Positions 25,502 to 35,655 of a DNA stretch of 64,000 nt are shown here, one piece after another. A program made the translations under genes and the position numbers. Below the pieces are notes generated by a model. The model saw nothing but the letters and a program-made list of their open reading frames with translations, had not been told where the DNA came from and ran no database searches. Position 1 is the first letter of the stretch, and the number at the start of each line of letters is the position of its first letter. Source of the DNA: Pectobacterium parmentieri. Its GTDB lineage: Bacteria; Pseudomonadota; Gammaproteobacteria; Enterobacterales; Enterobacteriaceae. The DNA is taken from positions 3,410,001 through 3,474,000 of the forward strand of contig NZ_CP015749.1 of assembly GCF_001742145.1 (NCBI RefSeq), in the 5' to 3' direction.

Positions 25502-28500
25502 ATGCAATGGCGCCATTTCTTATCTTCATGCAGTAAACGCGATCGTACCAGTAGCGACACGGTGACAGATTTATCGACACCGCTAGGGTACGCCCTTGAA
25601 GCACGCATGATGTTTGATGGCGCCGTCGCCGCCACCGTGAATCAAGCCGATGCCGGGCAAACCGCCAGCGATGCGGCACACAACACCGCCTCAGCAACAA
25701 CCAATGACACCCAAAAAGATCAATCCAGTGCTCAAACCGACCACCGCACAGGGCAGGACGCAACGGATACCCAGGATGCAACCAGCGACATCGCGGTTGC
25801 TGGGGATACTGCCCGCAAAGAAGTGGTGTTTATCGATACCTCATTAACCGATTACCAAACGCTGGTCGACAACGTACCTACCGGTATCGAGGTGGTATTG
25901 CTGGATGGCAGCAAAGATGGCCTAAGCCAACTGGCAGAGTGGGCAAAAAACCACAGCGGTTATGATGCAATTCATGTACTTAGCCACGGTGGTGAGGGCG
26001 AACTGCAATTGGGTTCGTTAACGCTGGACAGCAAGACCGCCGACGCACGTGCCGCTGATTTAGCCACGCTGGGCGCAGCGCTGACGGAATCAGGAGATTT
26101 ACTGTTGTACGGCTGTGAAGTCGCGCAAAGCTCCGGGCAGAGCTTCGTTTCTCTGCTGGCACAAATCACGGGGGCCGATATCGCGGCCTCTAACGATACC
26201 ACGGGTCTGGGTGGAGATTGGGATCTTGAAATACAGACTGGGGTGATTGAAGCCGCAGCGCTACAAATAGACAGTTACCAGCATGCCTTGCACGTCAGCA
26301 ACACTGAGGTAACACTGTGGATCGATGGTATAGATTATAGCACCAACCCAGTGGGGCCAGGCAGCGAAGTATTCCTAGATTTAAGGGATGAGGCCAGTTC
26401 CGAATGGTACATTGATATTGACCCGGTCACCTCGACCATCACCATGACCATACGTAACGGTCAAGGGCCGTATGTGGGGCTTGAGTCGTTCGACTTGGTG
26501 TTCAATAACCTCACTAACGGCACATTACTCGCCATCACTTCGATCACCAAGGATAACAGCGTAACCACCAGTGAGGCGAAGCTTTCAGCCAGCGTTATCG
26601 GCACCGACAAAACCATCACCTTCCATGTCGACAACGACGGTACAAAAGGCGATGGGGTTTTAGTGTGGCACTTCACGTCGACCAATCTTGGCGGTAGCAG
26701 TGATACCCTACCAAGCGTCAGCGGTAGCGGCACCAATCCGACCTACACCGAAAACGGCACCGACGTCGGCTTATTTACCAACGTAATCGCTAATACCAAC
26801 GACAATGGACAAACCTTTACCGGTGCCACCTTTACCGTAACCAACGTAACAGACAGCACCGAATACCTGAACATCAATGGCTTCAAGGTATCGCTGATCA
26901 ATGGCAATAGCGTCTCACTCGGCAGCGGCTACGGTTCGGCCAGTGTCTCCCTCAGCGCTGGCACGGCAAGCATCAGCCTAAGCGGAGCGATATTAAGCAA
27001 TGCCGATATGGGCACCTTGCTATCTGGCATGACCTACGGCAACAGCAGCGAGAATCCCCATACCACCGCACGGGTCGTGACCCTGACTCAGGTCACCGAT
27101 TCTGGTGCCAGCAACAACAGCTACAGCCCCGGCAATATCGCCAGCACCGTCACCGTGGTTGCCGTCAACGATGCACCAACGGATTTGGCGCTTTCCAACA
27201 CGACATTCGGCCAGTCTCTGGGCAGCAACGGTATTATCGGGACGTTATCGGCAACCGACGCAGACTCCACCACATTTACCTACAGCCTGGTGAGTGGTGT
27301 CGGCAGTACTGATAATGCGCTATTTACCCTCAGCGGCAGCACGCTGAGAGCGGTTAATGCCGCCACCATGGCAGCCGGAACCTATTCCGTGCGTATCCAG
27401 GTCTCCGACGGGCAAGCGACCTATGAGAAGGTCGTCACCCTAACGGTGGCCGACGATATCGCGCCTACATTTGACGCGACACCGACGATCACCGCACCGA
27501 CAGTGAGCGGTTTTACCCTTAATACTGACCTCAACGAGCGGGGCACCATCTATTATGTTGTGCTCTCCGATGGCGCCAGTGCACCGAGCGTCACTCAGGT
27601 CATTAACGGGCAGAACGCCTCAGGTAGCCTGGCACTCGCTTTCGGCAGTCAGTTAGCCGGCAGCGCGCCCTACAGTCAATCCCTGACCCTGACGGGTTTA
27701 GCCGCCGCCACCGCCTATGATGTGTATGTGGTCGCCAGAGACAGCGCCGGTAATGCCACCGTCAGCGTCGTCAAGCTTGATGTCACGACCGCCGCAAGCA
27801 GCACCGCACCAACCCTGTCCGCCACGGGCAGCAATCCGGTATTTATTGGCGGTATGGCGGGTGCTGTCGATCTGTTCAGCGGCGTCAGCGCCGACACGCG
27901 GGACAGCGGGCAGACCTTTAACGCACTGACTCTGACCGTGTCCAACGTCAGCGACAGCGGTGAATTTATCAGCGTGGCGGGCAACACCATCAGCCTGGCG
28001 AGCAATGGCAGCGGCACACTGACCGGCATCGGCAGTTATACGGTAACGCGCGTCGGCAATACTGTGACGCTACAGTTGAGCGGGATGACCGCCAGCAACA
28101 CGCAATTTGCCGGTCTGGTGGATGGCTTACGCTACGGCAATAGCAACAGCAGCGTTACGGCGGCCACACGGGATGTGTCCTTAACCGCCGTCAGCGATAG
28201 CGGGACCAGTAACAACACCACGTCGCTAAGCCTTACGTCGTCAGTGAATGTATTAGCCAGCAACAGCGCGCTGTATGTTACCTCTGGAGACGATACCGGC
28301 GCTGATGCGTCTTTCGGCAATAGCTTACAAGACGATCTCAATGATGGCGGCGGGCTCAGCCTGCGCGAAGCGTTGCATTGGGCCAACCAGACCCCCGGCA
28401 TCGATCGTATCGTATTTCAGACCGACGTGACGCTGAGCAGCTCCATTTTGTCACCCACCGAGACCCTGCTTATCGACGGTCAGAGTTTCACCCTGAACGG

Positions 28501-31500
28501 TGGCGGTTATTCTGGCTTTCAGATCACCAGTTCGTCGCTGACGTTCGCCATCCAGAACCTAACCCTGACCCATTTCACCACCATCAACAACCTGTACTCG
28601 GGTGGTGTGCTGGGGATCAATGCTGGCGCATTAGATATCAACTTCAGGTTGTACAACGTTGATATTACGGGGAACACCGACGATGGCTGGGGCAATGGCA
28701 TGATTGACCTGAGCCATATTCAACAGGGCGCCTACATCTTCGATCTCGATCAGGTCAATATCCATGATAATACCCAGTTGGGCGGCACGAATGAAGAAGG
28801 CGTGATCAAGTTGTTCGTGTCCGGCACCCAGCAAACCGTCTCGCTGTCACTCACCAATTCAGCCATCTACAACAATAATGGTGCCAATGCGGCCAATGGG
28901 TCGATTGGCGTGGCAGGTCTCTACTTGGCGTCAAACGGCAGCACCAACGCCCCCAACACCCATGTCACCTTGATGAACACCACCATCACCGGTCAGGATG
29001 CCGGTATTGAGTTTCACTTCATCAACCATGCCTCTAGCTGGGCTGCCAGTGTGCGCAACTCGATTATATCGGGCAATACTGTCGATATTGTCATCCATAA
29101 CGACACCACCACTAACGGTTCCTATACCCTAAATGGCGGTAATAACCTGATCGGCAGTAACGTTAATCTCGTGTCATCATCAGATCCTCGTCTGGCTACT
29201 ACAGCCAGCAATGCCATTAATCAGGGTGACCGTTTCTCTGTTACCGGCAATGGTGATGCGCGGGGCCTGGATCGTGTGCGACAAGGGGCTGTCGACATCG
29301 GTGCTTACGAATCACAGTTTACTTCGGGTGTGAGTCCACAAGTGGACCTGAACGGTGCAGGCTCTGGCAGTGACTATAGCGCTACCGTCTCTACCGGTCT
29401 GAGTACAGGCGTGCCTATAACCGATATGCTGGCAACGCTGTCACAAACTGATGGCGATACTCGTCTGTGGACACTGACGCTCGCGCTGTCTGGCAACACC
29501 GATGGCAGTAACGAATATATGACGCTATCGCAGCAGGCTCTGTTGGCAGCTCATGCAGCAGGCATCAACGTCTCCGGGGATGGCAGCCAAACCCTGACTC
29601 TCACTGGCGGCGCTACGTCAGAAGCCTTCCAGACCGCACTACGCGCTATCGTGTATGTCAATGTGGCCACGACCCCTAGCGGCGGTGCACGTACCATTTC
29701 GGTTACCGCCAATGACGATGCCAGCCGCAGCGCGACCTCGACGTTGACGGTGGTCGTTGGCAATCCCCCTGTGGTTGCCGCACCGATCCCCGCACAAAAT
29801 ATCGCCCAGAATGACGGCCTGAGTTTCACCGTACCGGCAGGCACCTTCACCGATCCGGATGTCGGTGATACATTGACCCTCAGCGCCACGCTGGCAGATG
29901 GTTCGCCGCTGCCAGGCTGGATCACCTTTAATCCGGTCACCGGCACCTTCTCCGGTACGCCGGGTAACGCCGATGTCGGTAGCCTGTCTATCCGCGTCAC
30001 CGCTACCGACGGCAGCAACGCCTCGGTATATACGGATTTCAGCCTGACCGTCACCAACGTTAACGACGCGCCGGTGGTGGCGACGCCGATACCGGCACAA
30101 AGCGTGGCACAAGATGACAGCCTGAACTTCACCGTACCGGTAGGTACCTTCACCGATCCGGATGTCGGCGATACCCTGACCCTCAGCGCCACGCTGGCCG
30201 ATGGTTCACCGCTGCCGAACTGGATTACCTTTAATCCGGCCACGGGCGCCTTCTCCGGCACGCCAGGCAATGCAGATGTCGGTACCCTGAGCATTAAGGT
30301 CACCGCCAACGATGGCGATGCGTCCGTCAGCACCACGTTTAGTTTGACGGTCACCAACGTCAACGACGCTCCGGTGGTCGCGACGCCGATACCGGCGCAA
30401 AGTGTGGCACAGGATGGCAGTCTGAGCTTCACCGTACCCGCAGGCACCTTCACGGATCCGGATGGCGATACTCTCTCTCTGAGCGCCACGCTGGCCAACG
30501 GTTCACCGCTGCCAAGCTGGCTCACCTTTAATTCGGCCACCGGCACCTTCTCCGGCACACCGGGCAATGCAGATGTCGGCACCCTAAGCATTAAGGTCAT
30601 CGCCAACGATAGTGGGGCATCGATCAGCACCACCTTTAGCCTAACCGTCACCAACGCCAACGACGCTCCGGTGGTCGCGACGCCGATACCGGCGCAAAGT
30701 GTGGCACAAGATGGCAGTCTGAATTTCATCATTCCCGCGGGTACTTTCACCGATCCGGATGGCGATACCCTGACCCTGAGCGCCACGCTAGCTAACGGCT
30801 CCCCGTTGCCAAGCTGGCTCACCTTTAACACAGCCACTGGCACCTTCTCCGGCACACCGGTTAATGCGGATGTTGGTAGCCTGTCTATCCGCATCACCGC
30901 CACCGATGGCAGCAACGCCTCGGTATATACGGATTTCAGCCTGACCGTCACCAACGTCAACGATGTGCCAGTGGTTGGCACACCGATACCGGCACAGAGT
31001 ATCGCGCAGGATGGTAGCCTGAATTTCACCGTTCCCGCTGGCACGTTTATCGATCCCGATGGCGACACTCTGACCCTGAGCGCCACGCTGGCTAACGGCT
31101 CACCGCTACCGGGCTGGATTACCTTTAATCCGACTACTGGCACCTTCTCCGGCACGCCAGGCAATGGCGATATCGGCAATCTGAGCATTAAGGTCACCGC
31201 CAACGATGGTGATGCCTCGATCAGTACCACCTTCAGTCTGACAGTTACGCCAGCGAACCAGGCTCCCGTAGTATCCACACCAATCCCGCCGCAAAGTGTA
31301 GTGCAGGATGGCGGCTTCAACTTTACCGTGCCTGCGGGCACCTTCAGCGATCCCGATGGCGACACTCTGACCCTGAGTGCCACGCTGGCAGACGGTTCAC
31401 CGCTGCCAAGCTGGATCACCTTTAATCCGGCCACTGGCACCTTCTCCGGTACACCGGGCAACGCCGATGTCGGTAATCTGAGCATCCGCGTCACCGCCAC

Positions 31501-33964
31501 CGACGGCAGTAATACCTCAATTAGCACCAGTTTTGGCCTGACGGTGACCAACGTTAATGATGCGCCAGTGGTTGGCACACCGATACCGGCACAGAGTATC
31601 GCGCAGGATGGTAGCCTGAATTTCACCGTTCCCGCTGGCACGTTTATCGATCCCGATGGCGATACCCTGACACTGAGCGCCACGCTGGCAGACGGTTCAC
31701 CGCTGCCAAGCTGGATCACCTTTAATCCGGCCACTGGCACCTTCTCCGGCACACCGGGCAACGCCGATGTCGGTAATCTGAGCATCCGCGTCACCGCCAC
31801 CGACGGCAGCAGCGCGGCGGCACATACGGATTTCGGCCTGACCGTCACCAACGTCAACGATGTGCCAGTGGTTGGCACACCGATACCGGCACAGAGTATC
31901 GCGCAGGATGGTAGCCTGAATTTCACTGTTCCCGCTGGCACGTTTATCGATCCCGATGGCGACACTCTGACCCTGAGCGCCACGCTGGCAGACGGTTCAC
32001 CGCTGCCAAGCTGGATCACCTTTAATCCGGCCACTGGTACCTTCTCCGGCACGCCGGGCAATGGTGATGTAGGCAACCTGACGATCAAAGTCACCGCCAA
32101 CGACGGTGATGCCTCGGTCAGCACCACCTTTAGCCTGACGGTCACTAACGTTAACGATGCTCCAGTGGTTGGCACCCCAATCCCACCACAAAGCGTGGCG
32201 CAGGATGGTGGCTTTAACTTCACCGTACCGGCAGGCACCTTTACCGATCCGGATGGCGATACCCTGACGCTCAGTGCCACCCTCGCTGACGGGTCACCGC
32301 TGCCGAGCTGGCTGCACTTCGATCCCACCATCGGCACCTTCTCCGGCACGCCGGGCAATGGTGATGTCGGTATGCTGGTGATCCGAGTAACGGCCACCGA
32401 CGGCAGCAATACGTCCATCAGCACCAGCTTTGGTCTGACAGTCACTAACATCAACGATGCCCCAGTGGTTGGCACCCCAATCCCACCACAAAGCGTGGCG
32501 CAGGATGGTGGCTTTAACTTTACCGTACCCGCAGGCACCTTTACCGATCCGGATGGCGATACCCTGACGCTCAGTGCCACCCTTGCCAACGGGTCACCGC
32601 TGCCGAGCTGGCTGCACTTCGATCCCACCATCGGCACCTTCTCCGGCACGCCGGGCAATGGTGATGTCGGTATGCTGGTGATCAGGGTAACGGCCACCGA
32701 CGGCAGCAATACGTCCATCAGCACCAGCTTTGGTCTGACAGTCACTAACGTTAATGAAGCTCCTGTGGTATCCACCCCTATTCCACCGCAAAGCGTGGCG
32801 CAGGATGGTGGCTTTAACTTTACCGTACCCGCAGGCACCTTTACCGATCCGGATGGCGATACCCTGACGCTCAGTGCCACCCTCGCCAACGGGTCACCGC
32901 TGCCGAGTTGGCTGCACTTCGATCCCACCATCGGCACCTTCTCCGGTACGCCGGGCAATGGCGATATCGGTACGTTGGTGATCAGGGTAACGGCCACCGA
33001 CGGCAGCAATACGTCCATCAGCACCAGCTTTGGTCTGACAGTCACTAACGTTAACGATGCGCCAGTGGTGTCCACCCCGATCCCGCCGCAAAGCGTGGCG
33101 CAGGATGGTGGCTTTAACTTTACCGTACCCGCAGGCACCTTTACCGATCCGGATGGCGATACCCTGACGCTCAGTGCCACCCTCGCCAACGGGTCACCGC
33201 TGCCGAGCTGGCTGCGCTTCGATCCCACCATCGGCACCTTCTCCGGTACGCCGGGCAATGGCGATATCGGTACGTTGGTGATCAGAGTAACGGCCACCGA
33301 CGGCAGCAATACGTCCATTAGCACCAGCTTTGGTCTGACGGTGACGCGCAGCATTGTAGGCAGCGATCCGCAGTTCAAAGCCAACGACGGTATTGGCCGG
33401 ACGCCGTCATCAAGCGATGCGCGCCAGTTGTCTACGCAGGATGCCACAACGGCACCGCCGACGTTGAATGGCCTGATTACCAACCCGTCGCTCGGCAGTT
33501 TCACCGTGGGTAACGACGGTGCACCAATGTCAGTGATGTCTGCCATTTTCGCTACCGGACGCCAGAACACAGAGGGAGGCACCATACCGGTCAGCCAGGT
33601 TGCGGGCACTTTCGGACGCGGAGTCGCCAGCGGCATTGGCATTAACTTCGACAGCACCCTAGGCTCCTTCCCCAGCTTTAGTAAAGATCCCGCACTAGGC
33701 GGCACCTCATCGCTGGCTAGCGCATTCTCGGGGATCTATCTGCCTTCACTGATGCCAATGGAGGTCTTCTCCGGCGGTAGTTGGAAGAACATTCCGATCG
33801 ATAGCGCGGGCAGCACAACGAATAGCACCGATGACGGCACTGGGCGTTCCGTGGCATTTATGCCCTCGCTGCATCAGCAATTACAACAGATAGGTGACTC
33901 GGAACTGCAACGTCTGGCAGCCATTGAGCAAGCATTGCAGGAAAGTGGTCAGCAGCAAGGATAA
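25502..33964 (+). CDS. Giant DUF4347 / cadherin-like / putative-Ig repeat exoprotein
   Basis: A 2820-residue protein with no Sec signal. A LEPR-like motif (LEARMMFDGA, residues 32-41) is followed by a DUF4347 domain (about 109-265, FIDTSLTDYQTLV to GGDWDLEIQTG). Two similar beta modules flank a cadherin-like module (about 400-920), then a CSLREA-like beta-helix segment (GGGLSLREALHWANQ, about 945-1280). Twelve tandem putative-Ig (He_PIG type) repeats of 99-100 residues span about 1420-2616, with PIPAQSVAQDGSLNFTVPAG, FTDPDGDTLTLSATL and TFSGTPGNADVG as recurring phrases. The C-terminal 200 residues are non-repetitive and end QESGQQQG. It is probably a large surface adhesin or matrix protein exported by the neighbouring adaptors and TolC homologue. 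I saw no RTX nonapeptides. Confidence 0.85.
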   Translation: MQWRHFLSSCSKRDRTSSDTVTDLSTPLGYALEARMMFDGAVAATVNQADAGQTASDAAHNTASATTNDTQKDQSSAQTDHRTGQDATDTQDATSDIAVAGDTARKEVVFIDTSLTDYQTLVDNVPTGIEVVLLDGSKDGLSQLAEWAKNHSGYDAIHVLSHGGEGELQLGSLTLDSKTADARAADLATLGAALTESGDLLLYGCEVAQSSGQSFVSLLAQITGADIAASNDTTGLGGDWDLEIQTGVIEAAALQIDSYQHALHVSNTEVTLWIDGIDYSTNPVGPGSEVFLDLRDEASSEWYIDIDPVTSTITMTIRNGQGPYVGLESFDLVFNNLTNGTLLAITSITKDNSVTTSEAKLSASVIGTDKTITFHVDNDGTKGDGVLVWHFTSTNLGGSSDTLPSVSGSGTNPTYTENGTDVGLFTNVIANTNDNGQTFTGATFTVTNVTDSTEYLNINGFKVSLINGNSVSLGSGYGSASVSLSAGTASISLSGAILSNADMGTLLSGMTYGNSSENPHTTARVVTLTQVTDSGASNNSYSPGNIASTVTVVAVNDAPTDLALSNTTFGQSLGSNGIIGTLSATDADSTTFTYSLVSGVGSTDNALFTLSGSTLRAVNAATMAAGTYSVRIQVSDGQATYEKVVTLTVADDIAPTFDATPTITAPTVSGFTLNTDLNERGTIYYVVLSDGASAPSVTQVINGQNASGSLALAFGSQLAGSAPYSQSLTLTGLAAATAYDVYVVARDSAGNATVSVVKLDVTTAASSTAPTLSATGSNPVFIGGMAGAVDLFSGVSADTRDSGQTFNALTLTVSNVSDSGEFISVAGNTISLASNGSGTLTGIGSYTVTRVGNTVTLQLSGMTASNTQFAGLVDGLRYGNSNSSVTAATRDVSLTAVSDSGTSNNTTSLSLTSSVNVLASNSALYVTSGDDTGADASFGNSLQDDLNDGGGLSLREALHWANQTPGIDRIVFQTDVTLSSSILSPTETLLIDGQSFTLNGGGYSGFQITSSSLTFAIQNLTLTHFTTINNLYSGGVLGINAGALDINFRLYNVDITGNTDDGWGNGMIDLSHIQQGAYIFDLDQVNIHDNTQLGGTNEEGVIKLFVSGTQQTVSLSLTNSAIYNNNGANAANGSIGVAGLYLASNGSTNAPNTHVTLMNTTITGQDAGIEFHFINHASSWAASVRNSIISGNTVDIVIHNDTTTNGSYTLNGGNNLIGSNVNLVSSSDPRLATTASNAINQGDRFSVTGNGDARGLDRVRQGAVDIGAYESQFTSGVSPQVDLNGAGSGSDYSATVSTGLSTGVPITDMLATLSQTDGDTRLWTLTLALSGNTDGSNEYMTLSQQALLAAHAAGINVSGDGSQTLTLTGGATSEAFQTALRAIVYVNVATTPSGGARTISVTANDDASRSATSTLTVVVGNPPVVAAPIPAQNIAQNDGLSFTVPAGTFTDPDVGDTLTLSATLADGSPLPGWITFNPVTGTFSGTPGNADVGSLSIRVTATDGSNASVYTDFSLTVTNVNDAPVVATPIPAQSVAQDDSLNFTVPVGTFTDPDVGDTLTLSATLADGSPLPNWITFNPATGAFSGTPGNADVGTLSIKVTANDGDASVSTTFSLTVTNVNDAPVVATPIPAQSVAQDGSLSFTVPAGTFTDPDGDTLSLSATLANGSPLPSWLTFNSATGTFSGTPGNADVGTLSIKVIANDSGASISTTFSLTVTNANDAPVVATPIPAQSVAQDGSLNFIIPAGTFTDPDGDTLTLSATLANGSPLPSWLTFNTATGTFSGTPVNADVGSLSIRITATDGSNASVYTDFSLTVTNVNDVPVVGTPIPAQSIAQDGSLNFTVPAGTFIDPDGDTLTLSATLANGSPLPGWITFNPTTGTFSGTPGNGDIGNLSIKVTANDGDASISTTFSLTVTPANQAPVVSTPIPPQSVVQDGGFNFTVPAGTFSDPDGDTLTLSATLADGSPLPSWITFNPATGTFSGTPGNADVGNLSIRVTATDGSNTSISTSFGLTVTNVNDAPVVGTPIPAQSIAQDGSLNFTVPAGTFIDPDGDTLTLSATLADGSPLPSWITFNPATGTFSGTPGNADVGNLSIRVTATDGSSAAAHTDFGLTVTNVNDVPVVGTPIPAQSIAQDGSLNFTVPAGTFIDPDGDTLTLSATLADGSPLPSWITFNPATGTFSGTPGNGDVGNLTIKVTANDGDASVSTTFSLTVTNVNDAPVVGTPIPPQSVAQDGGFNFTVPAGTFTDPDGDTLTLSATLADGSPLPSWLHFDPTIGTFSGTPGNGDVGMLVIRVTATDGSNTSISTSFGLTVTNINDAPVVGTPIPPQSVAQDGGFNFTVPAGTFTDPDGDTLTLSATLANGSPLPSWLHFDPTIGTFSGTPGNGDVGMLVIRVTATDGSNTSISTSFGLTVTNVNEAPVVSTPIPPQSVAQDGGFNFTVPAGTFTDPDGDTLTLSATLANGSPLPSWLHFDPTIGTFSGTPGNGDIGTLVIRVTATDGSNTSISTSFGLTVTNVNDAPVVSTPIPPQSVAQDGGFNFTVPAGTFTDPDGDTLTLSATLANGSPLPSWLRFDPTIGTFSGTPGNGDIGTLVIRVTATDGSNTSISTSFGLTVTRSIVGSDPQFKANDGIGRTPSSSDARQLSTQDATTAPPTLNGLITNPSLGSFTVGNDGAPMSVMSAIFATGRQNTEGGTIPVSQVAGTFGRGVASGIGINFDSTLGSFPSFSKDPALGGTSSLASAFSGIYLPSLMPMEVFSGGSWKNIPIDSAGSTTNSTDDGTGRSVAFMPSLHQQLQQIGDSELQRLAAIEQALQESGQQQG
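29767..33348 (+). repeat. Twelve tandem ~300-bp coding repeats (putative Ig domains)
   Basis: Twelve units begin near 29767, 30067, 30367, 30664, 30961, 31261, 31561, 31861, 32158, 32458, 32758 and 33058. The last four (32158-33348) are almost identical at DNA level, and units 7 and 8 share long identical stretches with unit 5. Early units are more diverged. Such an arrangement expands and contracts by recombination and is prone to assembly collapse. Confidence 0.9.
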
Positions 33965-34066
33965 CCCTGTGCGACAACGCAGCAACTGGCGATACGCAAG
34001 ACGATCGCAAGCACAGCCATCACAAGAATAACATTGGTAATGATGATAATGACGAGGAGCGGAATC

Positions 34067-35575
34067 GTGTTAAAGGGTCGGAAACTATTTAGCCTTAGCG
34101 CCATCGTGCTAGCCGCCAGCGGCTGTGCCGTAACCACCCAGCCGATCAGCAAGGTCGAAAGCGGGCAGCGTAGCCAGCAGGACCGAGTCGCCATGTTCAG
34201 CCAGCAGGAGCCGGTTACGGCACCGATCACGCTGTATGATGCTATGGCGCGTGCACTGAAATACAACCTCGAATCACGCCTAAAGGTGATGGAATATGCG
34301 CTGAGCCAGCAACAGGTGGAGCTGGCACGTTACGATATGCTGCCAAAGCTGGCGGCATCGGCAGGCTACGTGGGGCGTAACAATATGAGCGCCTCCAGTA
34401 GCCGCAGCGTAGAAACGGGACGTACCTCTCTGGAACCGTCAACCTCACAGGATCGCGACCGCGATGTAGCCGATCTGACCATGGTGTGGAACGTGCTCGA
34501 CTTTGGCGTCAGCTACGTTACCGCCCAGCAAAAATCGGATCAGCGCTGGATAGCCGAAGAACGTAAACGTAAGGTGGTGCACACCATCCTGCAAGACGTG
34601 CGCTCCGCCTACTGGCGCGCCGTGGCTGCCGAGCGTCTGCTGGGGCAGATTGACAGCCTGATCGCCCGCGTTAACGCCGCACGCGACGCGAGCGAGCGCA
34701 TGTCATCGCAGCAGATTGGCGATCCGATTGAATCACTAAGCTACCGGCGCGCGCTGATCGACGCCACGCGCCAGTTGGAAGAGCAGCGCCGTGCTCTGTC
34801 TCTAGCCAAGACGGAGTTAGCAACCCTGATGAATCTGCCGCTGGATACGGCCTACAAGCTCGCGTTACCACAGAGCGGCGATGAAGTCGTACCGCAGTTG
34901 AATGTCGATGTGAGGGTACTGGAAGAAACCGCACTGGTCAGCCGCCCGGAATTGCGCGAACAGGATTACCAGGTAAGAATTCATGCCGCTGAAACCCGCA
35001 AGGCGCTGCTGCGCATGCTACCCGGCGTAGAAATTAGCGCAGGCGGCCATTATGACAGCAACTCCTTCCTGGTTAACAACAGTTGGGCTGACGTCGGCGT
35101 GAAAGCGACCTGGAACCTGTTTAACCTGCTGTCCGGCCCAGCCGCACGTAAAGTGGCACAGGCTAACGAATCCGTATCGGAAGTACAGCGTCAGGCGATG
35201 TCGCTGGCGATTATGGCGCAGTTATACATCGCCCGAGCCAACTTCAATGAGGCACAGCGACAGTATAAAACCAGTGCAGAATTGCGCGATCTCGATACCC
35301 AAATCGTCGAACAGCTACGAAACCGCTATAAGGCCAACAGCATCGGCGAATTGCAATTGATTCAAGGTGAGCTAAACGCCCTCAACGCCAGCCTGCGTCA
35401 GGATCTGGCCTATGCAGAACTACGTAATACCTACGGCCAGATATTCTCGACGATCGGACTGGATTTGCTACCGAAATCATTGCCATCCAATAGCCTTGTG
35501 GATATCAGCCAGTCACTGCGTCAATCTGACGCCAACTGGCAGCAGGGCAAAATCAGTACCTTACAATCGTTCTGA
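34067..35575 (+). CDS. TolC-family outer-membrane channel lipoprotein
   Basis: The likely start is GTG at 34067-34069, preceded by GAGGAGCGG, giving 502 residues. The open frame to 34034 adds an unlikely MVMMIMTRS prefix. A lipobox (LAASGCAV) marks it as an OprM/CusC-like lipoprotein. Two TolC-type repeats of long amphipathic helices follow (DAMARALKYNLESRLKVMEY, QRRLSLAK-like helices, YIARANFNEAQRQYKTSAEL). It would be the outer-membrane conduit for the three adaptor proteins encoded upstream. It starts about 100 bp after the giant gene on the same strand, and a strong terminator follows. Confidence 0.88.
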   Translation: MLKGRKLFSLSAIVLAASGCAVTTQPISKVESGQRSQQDRVAMFSQQEPVTAPITLYDAMARALKYNLESRLKVMEYALSQQQVELARYDMLPKLAASAGYVGRNNMSASSSRSVETGRTSLEPSTSQDRDRDVADLTMVWNVLDFGVSYVTAQQKSDQRWIAEERKRKVVHTILQDVRSAYWRAVAAERLLGQIDSLIARVNAARDASERMSSQQIGDPIESLSYRRALIDATRQLEEQRRALSLAKTELATLMNLPLDTAYKLALPQSGDEVVPQLNVDVRVLEETALVSRPELREQDYQVRIHAAETRKALLRMLPGVEISAGGHYDSNSFLVNNSWADVGVKATWNLFNLLSGPAARKVAQANESVSEVQRQAMSLAIMAQLYIARANFNEAQRQYKTSAELRDLDTQIVEQLRNRYKANSIGELQLIQGELNALNASLRQDLAYAELRNTYGQIFSTIGLDLLPKSLPSNSLVDISQSLRQSDANWQQGKISTLQSF

Positions 35576-35617
35576 TAGGCATCGTTGCCACGCCTGAGAA
35601 CGCCATTTTTACGCGAT

Positions 35618-35648
35618 AGAAAGTGGGCAGCCACGCTGCCCACTTTCT
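35618..35648. terminator. Bidirectional terminator between TolC-like gene and entA
   Basis: A 14-bp perfect stem (AGAAAGTGGGCAGC, 35618-35631, with its complement 35635-35648) and a 3-base loop. It lies between convergent genes, 42 bp after the TolC-like stop and 8 bp after the entA stop, and can serve both strands, although the U-run is short. Confidence 0.75.
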
Positions 35649-35655
35649 TCGTAAA

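Noticed and set aside
29767..33348. CRISPR-like periodicity
   Set aside because: Units are about 300 bp, contiguous and coding in one frame, with no short direct repeats separated by unique spacers.
29551..33705. A 1384-codon open frame on the minus strand, antisense to the Ig repeats
   Set aside because: It mirrors the ~100-residue repeat of the plus-strand gene and exists because one repeat unit without antisense stops was copied. It has no start context, domains or independent promoter.
25502..33964. Possible RTX (GGxGxDxxx) toxin
   Set aside because: No glycine/aspartate nonapeptide arrays were found; DPDGDT in the Ig repeats is a different, once-per-repeat motif.
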